Assembly: GCF_002079055.1 (NCBI RefSeq)
Contig: NC_047498.1
Span: 1-64,000 of the forward strand
Source of the DNA: Saccharomyces paradoxus
Taxonomy: Eukaryota; Ascomycota; Saccharomycetes; Saccharomycetales; Saccharomycetaceae
Direction: 5' to 3'
Length of the DNA stretch: 64,000 nucleotides
Shown: positions 9,880 to 19,532 of the stretch, one piece after another
How the letters are laid out: the number at the start of each line of letters is the position of its first letter
How positions within the stretch are numbered: position 1 is the first letter of the stretch
Made by a program: the position numbers and the translations under genes
The notes under the pieces: model-generated
The model's database searches: none
What the model was told of the DNA's origin: nothing
What the model saw: the letters and a program-made list of their open reading frames with translations, nothing else

Positions 9880-10995
9880 CTTTAATTCAACGTATTGTTT
9901 TTGAAGGCCAGAAGCACTGTTACCATGCCAATTTAAACGGCAATAGATAATATAATATTTGATTAGTCCAGTCAGTAATAGGTTTCATATTTTAGGAGCA
10001 GAAGTTAGCCCTCATTGAGCTACCTACGTTCCGTAGAGGCTATAAAAATTGGCAACCATGAACGGAAAATTTTCGGGTTTCCCTTGCATCTCTTATGCTT
10101 ATGCCAAAGAAGGTTCTTTTGATGTTGACTACAACCCCTGCGAAGAAAATCTTGTATGTGCCTCGTAGTCGTAGTGATAACTGAGAAGGATTTCACAAGA
10201 ATGATATATCTTATCTTTTTGAATCCGTGTACTGGTTTGTCGGAAGTGGTGGATAGTTACAGCACTAAAGCTAGTTATTTTAATCGTGGTGCATTATAAT
10301 TTTAATAATATTTTAAGGGTTTCAAGGTATTCTGGTTAATGAATTTTCAGTATAGGATTCTCGGGTTTTCCAGTCTGTTTTGATTGATTTTCTATTTGGT
10401 TATACTACGATACTCAAGCATGGAAATAGATAGTGTACTGAATTTGCAGAGACGTCTTGAGGCAAGAACGACGATCAGTCATTGTTAACATGACCTATTC
10501 ATTGTTACAAGAATATTATGATTGATCTTAGAACATGTATAAATTGTGCAACCAGAAAACATTCGATCTTTCTCAAAGTTAATGGAAGTCGATGCGAATA
10601 ACATTGATTTCACAGTGAGATATGAATGGGACATATACGAGTGCAACCAACAATTAGATTCGTCTTCCTAGATTTTTGAATTCATAAGGGATACCCTATT
10701 TGTAAAATCTTCCATACTCTATATTTACTTTCAGAATGAATGGAATCGCAAAAAATTGTCATCAATTACATAACTCATATCCAATGCGTAGAATAATAAT
10801 TTTGTATTTATTGGCATGTTCAACATTTTTTCCTTCGCTGTCAGAATTTTTTTCCACTTTTAATGGATAAACTGTTCCTTTATATATTGATATACTTGCA
10901 TAAAATCAAACTATTTACACCATCAAAAAAATTTGTTTCCCATTCTTCGTTACTTTCCAATGTCCATAACATTTCATTCGTAAAAGCGTCTGCCT
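9880..10995. other. Gene-free stretch between COS and PAU relics
   Basis: About 1.1 kb of AT-rich sequence. Short open frames here have no protein-like features that I recognise, and I see no LTR ends or tRNA. It is probably decayed subtelomeric sequence downstream of both converging relics. Confidence 0.5.
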
Positions 10996-11129
10996 CTAGT
11001 TAGCGATGGTGTAGATACCGTCCTTGGATATAGTGCTAGAGATGGCTGGCTTTAATCTGCTGGAGTACCATGGAACACCGGTGATCATTCTGGTGACTTG
11101 GTGTGGAGCAATACCGGTCGACATGGTGG
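10996..11129 (-). pseudogene. PAU (seripauperin) gene, 3' stump only
   Basis: On the minus strand the sequence reads [16 protein letters not shown], then [14 protein letters not shown] and [10 protein letters not shown] with TAG at 10998-10996. This is the last third of a seripauperin, a cell-wall mannoprotein of about 120 residues. The match stops abruptly near 11129, just before the usual GDFTT motif, and the signal peptide and Ala/Ser-rich N-terminal part are missing. In S288C, PAU18 lies at this place on the same strand, so this is probably a truncated PAU18-like gene, lost by a deletion or a subtelomeric exchange with its end near 11130. Confidence 0.85.
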
Positions 11130-11603
11130 GTAAAACAACTGCCATCACTCAGAGATCATCAGTTACCTACAAAACGTTTCATATTTTGTATATATGCATA
11201 ACGATAAATACAGTAAAATTATGTATCATCTTTTACACTTGTGCATACTACAGTAAGGGGTTCCACATATCTTTTCGAAGGCTATTGAGATAAAAATGCA
11301 TGCCATGGTCCTTTAGTTTGCCAATACCTTAACATTTTCCTCCAGGAGGCATATACTATTTGCAGCTTTGTATTTAGAATATCCTCTTTAGGCTAGACGT
11401 GCTCAATAACTAATTGATTGGCGAAAATATGTGAAATAAAAATGCGGGCGAATTAACCAAAATAGCGCAGACAGTAAAAAGTTGTAATGGTCCTCTTATA
11501 TTTGATCTCAAAAGAAACTCCCTACTGCTAAAGAACCGCTATATTCGGCATATATATGCTACTTTTAATTTTGTAAATACAAGAAATTGTTTGAAACAGT
11601 GAA
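11130..11603. other. Short gap where S288C carries AYT1; no gene here
   Basis: Only 474 bases separate the PAU stump from the end of MHT1. In S288C the acetyltransferase gene AYT1 (about 1.4 kb) lies between PAU18 and MHT1 (from memory). No acetyltransferase coding sequence is visible on either strand. AT-rich, otherwise featureless. Confidence 0.6.
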
Positions 11604-12575
11604 TCAGTATTTATCCACAGCTGATGCAATCTCGGCAATATCTTTAGGAGACGTTCTACAACAACCGCCAATAATGCGCGCACCGTTATCGACATATTTC
11701 TTTACTATAATGTCCCAACTATCCAGTTTATCAGTTGGCCGGTGCCATGTCTTTTCTTTGGGATCGTATATTTCTCCACTATTTGGGTAAATAAGCAGAG
11801 GCATACCAGGTAAATTAACATGCAACGTTTCAAGAATCAATGCCGATTGGTTGAAACTGACGCAGTTAACTCCCATTAATAAGAGATTTTTGTTGATTTC
11901 GCTTCCGAGACCTTTTATATGGGCAGAAATTTCTTTCAAAGGGGTACCATCTCGTAGTAAACCACTATCATCCACTGACAACCCAATATAAAACGGCTTC
12001 GAAATAAGATCCTCGCCCCAAGATAGGATGGCCTTTAGCTCATGAAAATTTGGGACTGTTTCAAAACCAATAAGATCAATATCTTTATTTTCATTGAAGT
12101 TATTCAACTGAGGTTTGAAAAAGCTATAATAATCAATATTTTCAGGATGAGGACCATAGTCGCCAGTATATTCACAGGATACATGTGCTGCCCATGGGCC
12201 GATACTTCCGATTAAGTATCTGTCCTCTCCAATAAACTCACGAGTAAATGACACGATCTTATCGAGAAAATGCTTGTAAGCATCCAGAGTTTTGATTGAA
12301 GTATTCTCAGATATGCTTTTAAAATTTGCTTGATACGTAATTGTCATTAGTACGTTTGCTCCAGCATCCATAAAGTCTTTATACATTTCCTCCACTACCT
12401 TTCGCTCGTGGGAGGATTGTTGCCAAAAGGAGTCGCTTGTAAAAGGAGCCGCAGACCATACTGGGCTATTTATGTTAATGCCTCTGTTTTCCAATTCTGT
12501 ACCCTGTCCACCATCAAGGATAAGAACTTTTTGAGGGTGCTCAAGTATTAGTTTTTTTATTGAAATACGCTTCAT
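11604..12575 (-). CDS. MHT1: S-methylmethionine-homocysteine S-methyltransferase
   Basis: Transfers a methyl group from S-methylmethionine to homocysteine, making two methionines. The 323-residue protein is one homocysteine S-methyltransferase domain (a TIM barrel). GGQGTE near the N-terminus, GVNC (Cys238) and GGCC (Cys305 and Cys306) supply the three zinc-binding cysteines. Length fits the 324 residues I recall for the reference; the C-terminus is one residue shorter. It is transcribed divergently from MMP1, which imports its methyl donor, and the shared promoter carries Met31/32-type sites. Homologue SAM4 uses S-adenosylmethionine, but synteny with MMP1 argues for MHT1. Confidence 0.96.
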   Translation of the reverse strand: MKRISIKKLILEHPQKVLILDGGQGTELENRGININSPVWSAAPFTSDSFWQQSSHERKVVEEMYKDFMDAGANVLMTITYQANFKSISENTSIKTLDAYKHFLDKIVSFTREFIGEDRYLIGSIGPWAAHVSCEYTGDYGPHPENIDYYSFFKPQLNNFNENKDIDLIGFETVPNFHELKAILSWGEDLISKPFYIGLSVDDSGLLRDGTPLKEISAHIKGLGSEINKNLLLMGVNCVSFNQSALILETLHVNLPGMPLLIYPNSGEIYDPKEKTWHRPTDKLDSWDIIVKKYVDNGARIIGGCCRTSPKDIAEIASAVDKY

Positions 12576-12920
12576 CTGTTTTTTTGATTTCTTTTTTCAG
12601 GTTGGAGACTAGAAACTTGTAATTGAAATCCCTTCACAACCGACCTGTTTAAATTATCTGCCTGGTGATACTTTTCAAGTTGTGTGTTGTTGCTGCTTTG
12701 CTACAGGCATACAATATCTCGCCACAATTTGAAAGTGCTTACAGGCCACAGTTTTTACCGCTCCACAGTTCTTGCAAGGAATATTTTTTTTTTCATTCAC
12801 CTTGCGGGGTTACCGTGGAGATGCCAAGATGAAATGCGTATATATTTTGCAGATTTGGGTGGTTAAGTAATCATCCTCGAGGGTTTCTCATGATCAAGAT
12901 ACCATGAACGATAGCAAGAA
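12576..12920. promoter_or_regulatory. Divergent MHT1-MMP1 promoter with Met31/32-type sites
   Basis: GCCACAGTTT at 12745-12754 is the inverse of the Met31/Met32 motif AAACTGTGGC. CCACAGTT at 12763-12770 is a second copy, and GCCACAATTT at 12721-12730 is a one-mismatch third. All three lie within 50 bp in the 345-bp intergenic region shared by two genes of S-methylmethionine use. I infer joint control by the Met4/Met31/Met32 sulfur-starvation system. Confidence 0.75.
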
Positions 12921-14672
12921 ATGGATGAATTCGAGTCTACCAAACTTTCGAAAGTGCAATTTGCCACTAGCGTGATAAGTACGCCCTCAACTGATGGAAA
13001 TAATCTAATCCACAGATTTAAGAACTCTTTCAAGCGAAATGATTCATCAGCTATCCAAGATGGCCTGCTGTACTCTGAACTTTCGGAGGAAGAAAAAATA
13101 CAATGGGACTTAGCTAACCAACCGTATAAAAAGGTTCTAGATCAAAGGCACTTGACCATGATAGCCATTGGAGGTACCCTAGGGACGGGGCTTTTCATTG
13201 GTTTGGGGGAATCACTAGCGTCCGGACCTGCTTCTTTGCTTATTGGATTCTTGTTGGTCGGCGCGTCTATGCTCTGCGTTGTTCAGTGCGGAGCCGAACT
13301 TTCATGCCAGTATCCTGTCTCCGGTTCCTATGCTCTACATGCTAGTAGATTTATAGACCCGTCAGTCGGCTTTAGTATAGGAATTAATTATTTATTGATG
13401 TGGCTCATATCTTATCCCAGCGAGTTGGTAGGATGTTCGCTTACCATCTCTTATTGGGCACCATCGGTCAATCCTGCTGCGTGGGTTGCAATCGCTTTCG
13501 TTTTAAGCATGTTACTGAATCTTTTTGGGGCGAGAGGTTTTGCAGAATCTGAGTTTTATATGTCAATCTTCAAAATCGTGGCCCTTTTCATCTTTATAAT
13601 TATTGGTATTGTCCTCATTGCAGGCGGTGGGCCTGATTCTACTGGATACATTGGCACGAAGTACTGGCACAATCCAGGCTCCTTCGCCGTTCCAGTTTTC
13701 AAAAATCTCTGTAATACTTTTGTTTCAGCCGCATACTCATTTAGTGGTACAGAAATGGTTGTTCTAACTAGTACTGAAGCAAGAAGTGTTTCTTCGGTGT
13801 CCCGGGCAGCGAAGGGTACCTTCTGGAGAATTGTCATCTTCTACATCGTTACTGTGATTATCATTGGTTGTCTGGTCCCTTATAATGATCCTCGTCTGAT
13901 TAACGGTTCATCCAGTGAGGATATTACTGCTTCTCCCTTTGTTATTGCTTTGAGCAATACTGGTGCTATGGGAACAAGAGTGTCACATTTTATGAATGCG
14001 GTCATCTTGATAGCCGTATTTTCTGTTTGCAACTCTTGCGTTTATGCATCTTCAAGATTGATTCAGGGTTTGGCCACAGCAGGCCAGCTTCCAAAGATCT
14101 GCGCTTATATGGACAGGAGCGGCCGGCCTTTAGTTGGTATGGCTATATGCGGCGCTTTTGGGCTGTTAGGCTTTTTGGTTGTTTCCAAGAACCAGGGCAC
14201 TGTTTTCACATGGTTGTTTGCATTGTGTTCTATTTCGTTTTTCACAACTTGGTTCTGTATCTGCTTTTGTCAAGTCAGATTCAGGATGGCAATGAAAGCT
14301 CAAGGAAGGTCAAAGGATGATATTATCTACAGGTCGACGCTAGGGATCTATGGAGGAATTTTTGGCTGTGTTTTAAATGTTCTGTTGGTGATTGGGGAAA
14401 TATATGTATCGGCCGCACCCGTGGGCAGCCCTAGTTCTGCGGCGAACTTCTTTGAATATTGTATGAGTATTCCAATTATGATTGCCGTTTATATTGGCCA
14501 TAGAATTTACCGCAGAGACTGGAGGCACTGGTACATCAAGCGGGGGGACATCGACCTCGATAGTGGACATTCCCTAGAGGATTTTGAAGCTACAAAACTT
14601 GAGAGGGATGAGGATAAGAAATATGTTGCCTCCAAACCACTGTACTATAAGATTTACCGTTTTTTCTGTTAA
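12921..14672 (+). CDS. MMP1: High-affinity S-methylmethionine permease
   Basis: Plasma-membrane importer of S-methylmethionine. The 583 residues match the reference length. A cytosolic N-terminus of about 80 residues precedes the first membrane segment, whose GGTLGTGLFIGLG motif is typical of fungal amino acid permeases (AAT family, APC superfamily). About 12 hydrophobic segments follow, and the tail ends in FFC, as in many members. It is the paralogue of the S-adenosylmethionine permease SAM3; the adjacent, divergent MHT1 supports assignment as MMP1. The first of two nearby ATGs (12904 and 12921) is out of frame with the permease. Confidence 0.96.
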   Translation: MDEFESTKLSKVQFATSVISTPSTDGNNLIHRFKNSFKRNDSSAIQDGLLYSELSEEEKIQWDLANQPYKKVLDQRHLTMIAIGGTLGTGLFIGLGESLASGPASLLIGFLLVGASMLCVVQCGAELSCQYPVSGSYALHASRFIDPSVGFSIGINYLLMWLISYPSELVGCSLTISYWAPSVNPAAWVAIAFVLSMLLNLFGARGFAESEFYMSIFKIVALFIFIIIGIVLIAGGGPDSTGYIGTKYWHNPGSFAVPVFKNLCNTFVSAAYSFSGTEMVVLTSTEARSVSSVSRAAKGTFWRIVIFYIVTVIIIGCLVPYNDPRLINGSSSEDITASPFVIALSNTGAMGTRVSHFMNAVILIAVFSVCNSCVYASSRLIQGLATAGQLPKICAYMDRSGRPLVGMAICGAFGLLGFLVVSKNQGTVFTWLFALCSISFFTTWFCICFCQVRFRMAMKAQGRSKDDIIYRSTLGIYGGIFGCVLNVLLVIGEIYVSAAPVGSPSSAANFFEYCMSIPIMIAVYIGHRIYRRDWRHWYIKRGDIDLDSGHSLEDFEATKLERDEDKKYVASKPLYYKIYRFFC

Positions 14673-17130
14673 CGTAGTGAAGTACTTTATTGGAGCATCA
14701 ATTAATAATAGTTTTATATACTGAGCATTTTGTATCTATATTCAAGATCCCTAGTAACGGTAACATTACGTAAGATGTATTTTGTACTGAATATTCTGTT
14801 TGGAATAATTTCTAGGTTTCTAGGCTCTGTATATCCCCACTAGCGGCAATCTCTTTAGGTTCTGCTACCCTATTACAGCTAGAAACTCTCAAATCAAGAA
14901 AATCTGCGGCCGCCACTATTTTTTCAAAAGGGTTATCTGAGTAATTAGATGAGGTTTGCTTCATGTATTGTGGTCTGTTGTCAAGATTGTAATAGTGGGA
15001 GAAGTAGGGCATCGACTCCGATCTCCAAATTCTTAAAGCGGTAATTGGCTGCAATATTGAAATGCTTGTACATTTGTGCAACATTCAAAGGACATTTCCT
15101 TAATAATCATCTCTACCTTGTTATGAGAACGCGAACGACATGAGACAATCCAAAATAATTGTAAAAGTACAGTTTATGTTTTCCTGATGATGCTGGAAAC
15201 TCCCAAATCAATTTTCATTTCAAGGCATTTAAAATGTTGAACAACTTTGGGGGTAGATCTTACCGTTTATGCCCTTTTCGGATTGACACCTAAAAGTCCT
15301 ACCACGCTTCTAATTCCAAGTTTTAATTTCCCGATCGGTTAGAAGATGAATGATGGGCTATACTCTTTCTTAGAAAAAGCAATTTGTATCTTTTGGGGAG
15401 TGGATCGAACTTGGTACCTTAGCCGCACTTTTTCACTTCCCATCCTGATAATGACGTCTCAGCAGGCCCCTCCTGGGGGTATTTCTGGCTAAAAAGTGCG
15501 CCTCCTCCTCTTCTCGCCTAGGCATGTTTCATATTGCATAACATAAATGACTAACGCTTGCCCATAAATTGGTTTCGTTCTTAGAGACCAATGTAATAAA
15601 AAAAGCATATCCTTTCGTAAGAGTCTGCTTTGGCTGCTTCAAAAGTCTCAAGAGAAAAAAGAGAAAAGAAGCCTCTACTTTCATTAGTGTAAAGTAGCTT
15701 GACTTTCTATCTTGAACGGCCGTTTCATATTATTCACACTGTTTTATTGCTCGTGTGCTTTTATCTTGGCGAAAAGCGATAAAAAGCATTTGTTGACAGC
15801 GTAAATCCAATTAATACTCCACATGGTACTACCATTCTTTTATTCTCAGCTTGCTATTTTCTATTGCAGATACCAGCAAATTTATCAACTTTTCACAAGC
15901 TCAATATGCGATCTTTAGGATCAATCGTGAGGACAAGAGGACAGAAACATCACATGTCCTCTCGTTCCGGTATAATACGCATTTATGTCTCGGTAATAAC
16001 ACAAATAGCCACCAACATTATGTAAGCCTACTGAAAGATCATTATAGCTCAAAAAGAAGATATCGTGGTGGATGCTAATTCGAAGCCTTGAGTTTTATTG
16101 CATTATATGTATAAACAACCAACAATGATTGTTCAATTGGTAGCTATCGCTTCTCTTTGCTGGATCTGGATATATTAATAAGTCAATTAAAAAGAGAGAA
16201 AGTAACAAATCCAAAAAATGACGAAATCAGACGAAACAGCAGCTATTAGCCTTCATGCTGGAACTACTAGTCTGGTAGCAGATTTTTGCTAAGTGAACCT
16301 ACCTCACATCGCTTTGTACCTTGTGCCTTGGTGCCTGAAGGGATGATTCCCGCCGCCCCACCTCTCACACGTACGGGACGCAAATCTATTCACGCTTCTA
16401 TTTTTGTTTAGCGTAGTAAATCTGATATGTATTCTTCGTAGTGCCTAAATTTTTGAAGGAAGTAATGGCTCTGATCTACATACGGGTGTCATCAGCAGGA
16501 CCGTAATCGCACTGGGAGATGAGTATAATTTTAAATAACTTACGTTTGGTAATAGTTTATGGCCAATGGATGGACAGCAACGAGAAATTTGTGAATTTGT
16601 TTGTTGTCCTCGTGGTTTTTATTTCAGTTTACTTTACAGGAACCACCATTGCATTCTCCTTGAAATAGTTTCTTTATACCACCTACTTCTCCGTGGTAAG
16701 TTCTAATCATATTTTGATCCGCTTCAAGCTTTTAGCCGACAAATAGTGAAGCATCCCGGAGTGCTCGTTACCATACTGATATCAAGGTAGCTGTAACTAC
16801 TGGTGACGATATTGTCTTTTCTGTGATTTTTTATGTACCTTGCTTAACTTCATAAAAAAGAACAGGAAGAAGGGGTCGATATACAAGTCTCCTTTGATGT
16901 TCAGTCTTTCACTTTTAAACAAATAGACACGTCCAATATAAATATTCTTATGAAATATTACCTGAACTACCTATATTTGCAAGAATGGCGACGCGAAGAA
17001 GGCACACTCCGGCGCTATAATCCTGGTTTCCATCTGGTGGTATACATAGAAATAGGGGCCCTTAAATGGCTATATGATTGAGTCTTCACATATATTCTTT
17101 ACGTAAGTAAAGTCGTCTCACGCAGCTACT
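14673..17130. other. 2.5-kb stretch with no convincing gene
   Basis: Between MMP1 and GTT2 I see only short frames. The best, 90 codons on the minus strand at 15084-14812, has a moderately protein-like C-terminal part but no family I recognise, so I do not call it. The block at 15,400-15,700 has poly(A)- and poly(T)-rich tracts as in a promoter, but no gene follows. It may hold remains of a decayed gene. No LTR or tRNA seen. Confidence 0.4.
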
Positions 17131-17832
17131 TTACGCAGCTGGTGGGCGCATCTCTAGCTGTTTCTTTACGCTGGGGCGTTGTTGCATCCTTTTGTACCAA
17201 GCCTGAAGTGCCTCGCATTCTGCGGGCACCTGCAGTTTCACGAACGCAGCAAATATCAGACCACCTATCACTGTGATGTCAGCCATTGAGAACGATTCAC
17301 CGGCAACAAACGGACGTGTTCTGAGAACGGCATCAAAATAATGCATTCCACGCAGAGCCTTGTCGCGCTGGCGAAGCCCCCATTCGGTGTTTTGATAGAG
17401 CTCGACATCAGGCCCCAATCCTGGTGTGGCATGGTGAAAATAAACACTAACAGGATCGAGCAGCTCCAACTCTGCGCGTTTATTCATCATGTGGATTACG
17501 CCTTTTTCCAGCGGTGTTTTTCCGGTGAGAGTGGGTGTACCGTCAAGTGCGTCAATGTATTCGGTAATGGCTGTGCACTCAGCGATTAAAGTTCCGTCGT
17601 CGAGTTCGAGCACTGGCACCGTACCTGAATAGTTTTTGGCAAGAAAGTTGGGCTTCTTATGCTCTCCCTTCCGGAGGTTGATCCTCACAAATTCGACACT
17701 CGATTGCATGTTCTTCTCGGCCAAGGCAATGCGGACCCGAGCCGGATAAGGCCCTGTGGGAGTGTCATATATTATCATTTCTTGGTTTCTTTTTTCATGT
17801 ATACTGCGAATCAGGAAGACCTCAACGTTCAT
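17131..17832 (-). CDS. GTT2: Glutathione S-transferase
   Basis: Conjugates glutathione to electrophiles; the family member is mitochondrial and supports cadmium and oxidant tolerance. The thioredoxin-like N-terminal domain (residues about 18-100) has SGTVPVLELDDGTLIAECTAI, the glutathione-binding cis-Pro and Glu-Cys region. The all-helical C-terminal domain contains SVYFHHATPGLG and FSMADITVIGGLIFA. At 233 residues it equals the reference length. A second Met at residue 19 (MIIYDTP) starts the conserved part. The three 60-base lines I counted at 17161-17340 are 47-52% G+C, higher than the neighbours appear. It resembles bacterial GSTs, and its C-terminus (EMRPPAA) differs from the reference as I recall it. 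Three Yap1 sites lie upstream. Confidence 0.95.
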   Translation of the reverse strand: MNVEVFLIRSIHEKRNQEMIIYDTPTGPYPARVRIALAEKNMQSSVEFVRINLRKGEHKKPNFLAKNYSGTVPVLELDDGTLIAECTAITEYIDALDGTPTLTGKTPLEKGVIHMMNKRAELELLDPVSVYFHHATPGLGPDVELYQNTEWGLRQRDKALRGMHYFDAVLRTRPFVAGESFSMADITVIGGLIFAAFVKLQVPAECEALQAWYKRMQQRPSVKKQLEMRPPAA

Positions 17833-17919
17833 GTGTCCTTCGTAGGTGCTTTATATGGAGCGCCAAGTCTCTATCCTCAACAAGAAGCATGTTAATCACT
17901 TGAGACGTAAGTGAGTGAA

Positions 17920-18014
17920 TTAGTAAGCAGTGAAATGGATTCAATTACTAAGCGCCATCCCGAGGGAGCGGATGCGGAACGGACGCCTGAAGCGTCAGCT
18001 GCTTGCATTAGTAA
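17920..18014. promoter_or_regulatory. Three Yap1 response elements upstream of GTT2
   Basis: TTAGTAA at 17920-17926, TTACTAA at 17945-17951 and TTAGTAA at 18008-18014 are perfect Yap1 sites (TTASTAA), 88, 113 and 176 bp before the GTT2 ATG at 17832. No other gene start is close. They predict oxidative-stress induction of GTT2 by Yap1. Confidence 0.8.
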
Positions 18015-18805
18015 AGTAACTTGTATTTACTCTCTACTTTTGCATATTTTAATGAAAGTTTTCCGAACATTTAACGTAGATACCTTTTGTACCCTTCTTG
18101 CCCCCTTAAGAGATTGCAGTCAGATCCCACACCTATTTTTTGTTCTTAATCTCAAAATTTGTGGTTACTGCCGTCCCGATTGCACTGTTGTTCGTTCAGC
18201 TCTCGCATCCTTTTGTCTGGTGAAAACGTAGTTGTATTTATTGACATCCCGCTCTTGGATCTATATGCTTTCCATTTGCGGACTCTTACTAATGAATATT
18301 TTTGATCATTCTTAGCTGTAAATCTTATATTGCATCCACTGAATACCAGTCGACATTATTTGCCCATTATCGCTCCTTTTATTCCGTATTATTCTTCGGC
18401 TCCATAACAAGCTGTGGAAGCAGACTAACCATAATATCAGCTTGTATGTTCACGACAACATTATTTAAATCATAATTCACGTCTACAAAATGTAACGTAG
18501 TAAATTTCTATTTTCGATATGCAGCTGTCTGAAAATGCAACATCAAAACAATATGGGAGAGCGTCCCGAGTATCATTCTCCCTTGTAATTTCACGTGAGA
18601 GTGTCAGTTCGTTAGTGGAGCGTAAGTGAGGATTTGCCAAGGCCTTGCCACGAAACAATAAAGCCTTTTTTTCATGACCACCTGCAGGAAATATCAAGTT
18701 GCAAGAATTTTATAGAATGAATTACGTGCCTTCCTTTTTTGAGACTATTTCCTCGAAGTGATTTCTTCGAGAGTTGCTGCAATCCATTGTGATATGATGC
18801 CTGTC

Positions 18806-18841
18806 CGAAGAACTTCTTCGGAACAACTTCGGAACAACTTC
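18806..18841. repeat. Palindrome plus 11-bp direct repeat
   Basis: CGAAGAACTTCTTCG (18806-18820) is an inverted repeat around a single central base. It runs into two head-to-tail copies of GGAACAACTTC (18820-18830 and 18831-18841). The spacing of the TTC and GAA triplets does not fit a heat-shock element. Function unknown. Confidence 0.7.
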
Positions 18842-19532
18842 GGCCCGAAATCCTCGATACCTAGCTGAATGCCAAGAAGTAAAATAACAGATGACCGACC
18901 GGTAGTTATCAGGTGCACTCTATGATTTGGTGACTTCATTAAAGAATTACACTAACAGTATACAGATGCTTACGTTAGCTGACTGAATGGCCTCAAGATC
19001 TCAACGTTGAGTTTATTCAATGACGCTTTCCATCTGCTTTCAAGACGAGGGCGCTGAACATTATAATGTGCGTTCATAATCCCTCATTTTAGGCTTTGGT
19101 TTTTGAAACCGTATTCATTGCATCACACTGAGTGCCGTCCGTTAGAAATCTATGCATCTAATTAGCAGCCACAACTTTGAATCCTAATCAATTGTCTGTA
19201 TTTGCGTGGCTGCTCTCGAGGAAGCATATCAGGAAAGAGTTATTTACAGAGGAAATAACTGTGTACGACATGCCATTGTTTCCTAAACGAGCAGATGAAG
19301 GAATAGAGGGCTAGAGACTGAAGCTTTGACATGCGTTCCGAGAAGTCCTTGATGCGCGCCACGGTTGTTTATGCCGCACACTACAATGATGTATTTGAAA
19401 AAGTATATTAATGCTTACTACCAAGATGCAATCCATTTATTAAGTAATTCTTCCTTGTTGCGGTAAAACATGAGTTATAAAACTAGTATTTAACTACTAC
19501 TGAGCAATTATTAATCACTGTGGAAACTTTAT

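Larger units (their letters stand above)
17833..19532. other. 1.7-kb GTT2-YLL058W intergenic region
   Basis: Besides the three Yap1 sites, TCACGTGA at 18591-18598 is a perfect Cbf1 site, suited to sulfur-gene control but about 935 bp before YLL058W. A 15-bp palindrome followed by an 11-bp direct repeat lies at 18806-18841. CACTGTGG, a weak Met31/32-like core, lies 10 bp before the YLL058W ATG. S288C has a dubious ORF (YLL059C) in this region; I see no real gene. Confidence 0.5.

Noticed and set aside
14812-15084. 90-codon minus-strand frame between MMP1 and GTT2
   Set aside because: No family recognised, no promoter context, could be chance or decayed sequence; not called as a gene.
15851-16078. 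75-codon plus-strand frame
   Set aside because: Low complexity of features, no recognised family, no conserved start context.
17911-18231. 106-codon plus-strand frame upstream of GTT2
   Set aside because: Overlaps the Yap1 sites of the GTT2 promoter; after a GC-rich start it becomes AT-rich and not protein-like.
18806-18841. Reading the palindrome and repeat as a heat-shock element
   Set aside because: The GAA and TTC triplets do not keep the five-base spacing of Hsf1 sites.
18470-18939. Short minus-strand frames in the place of the dubious S288C ORF YLL059C
   Set aside because: Broken into short pieces here, consistent with the S288C ORF being non-coding.
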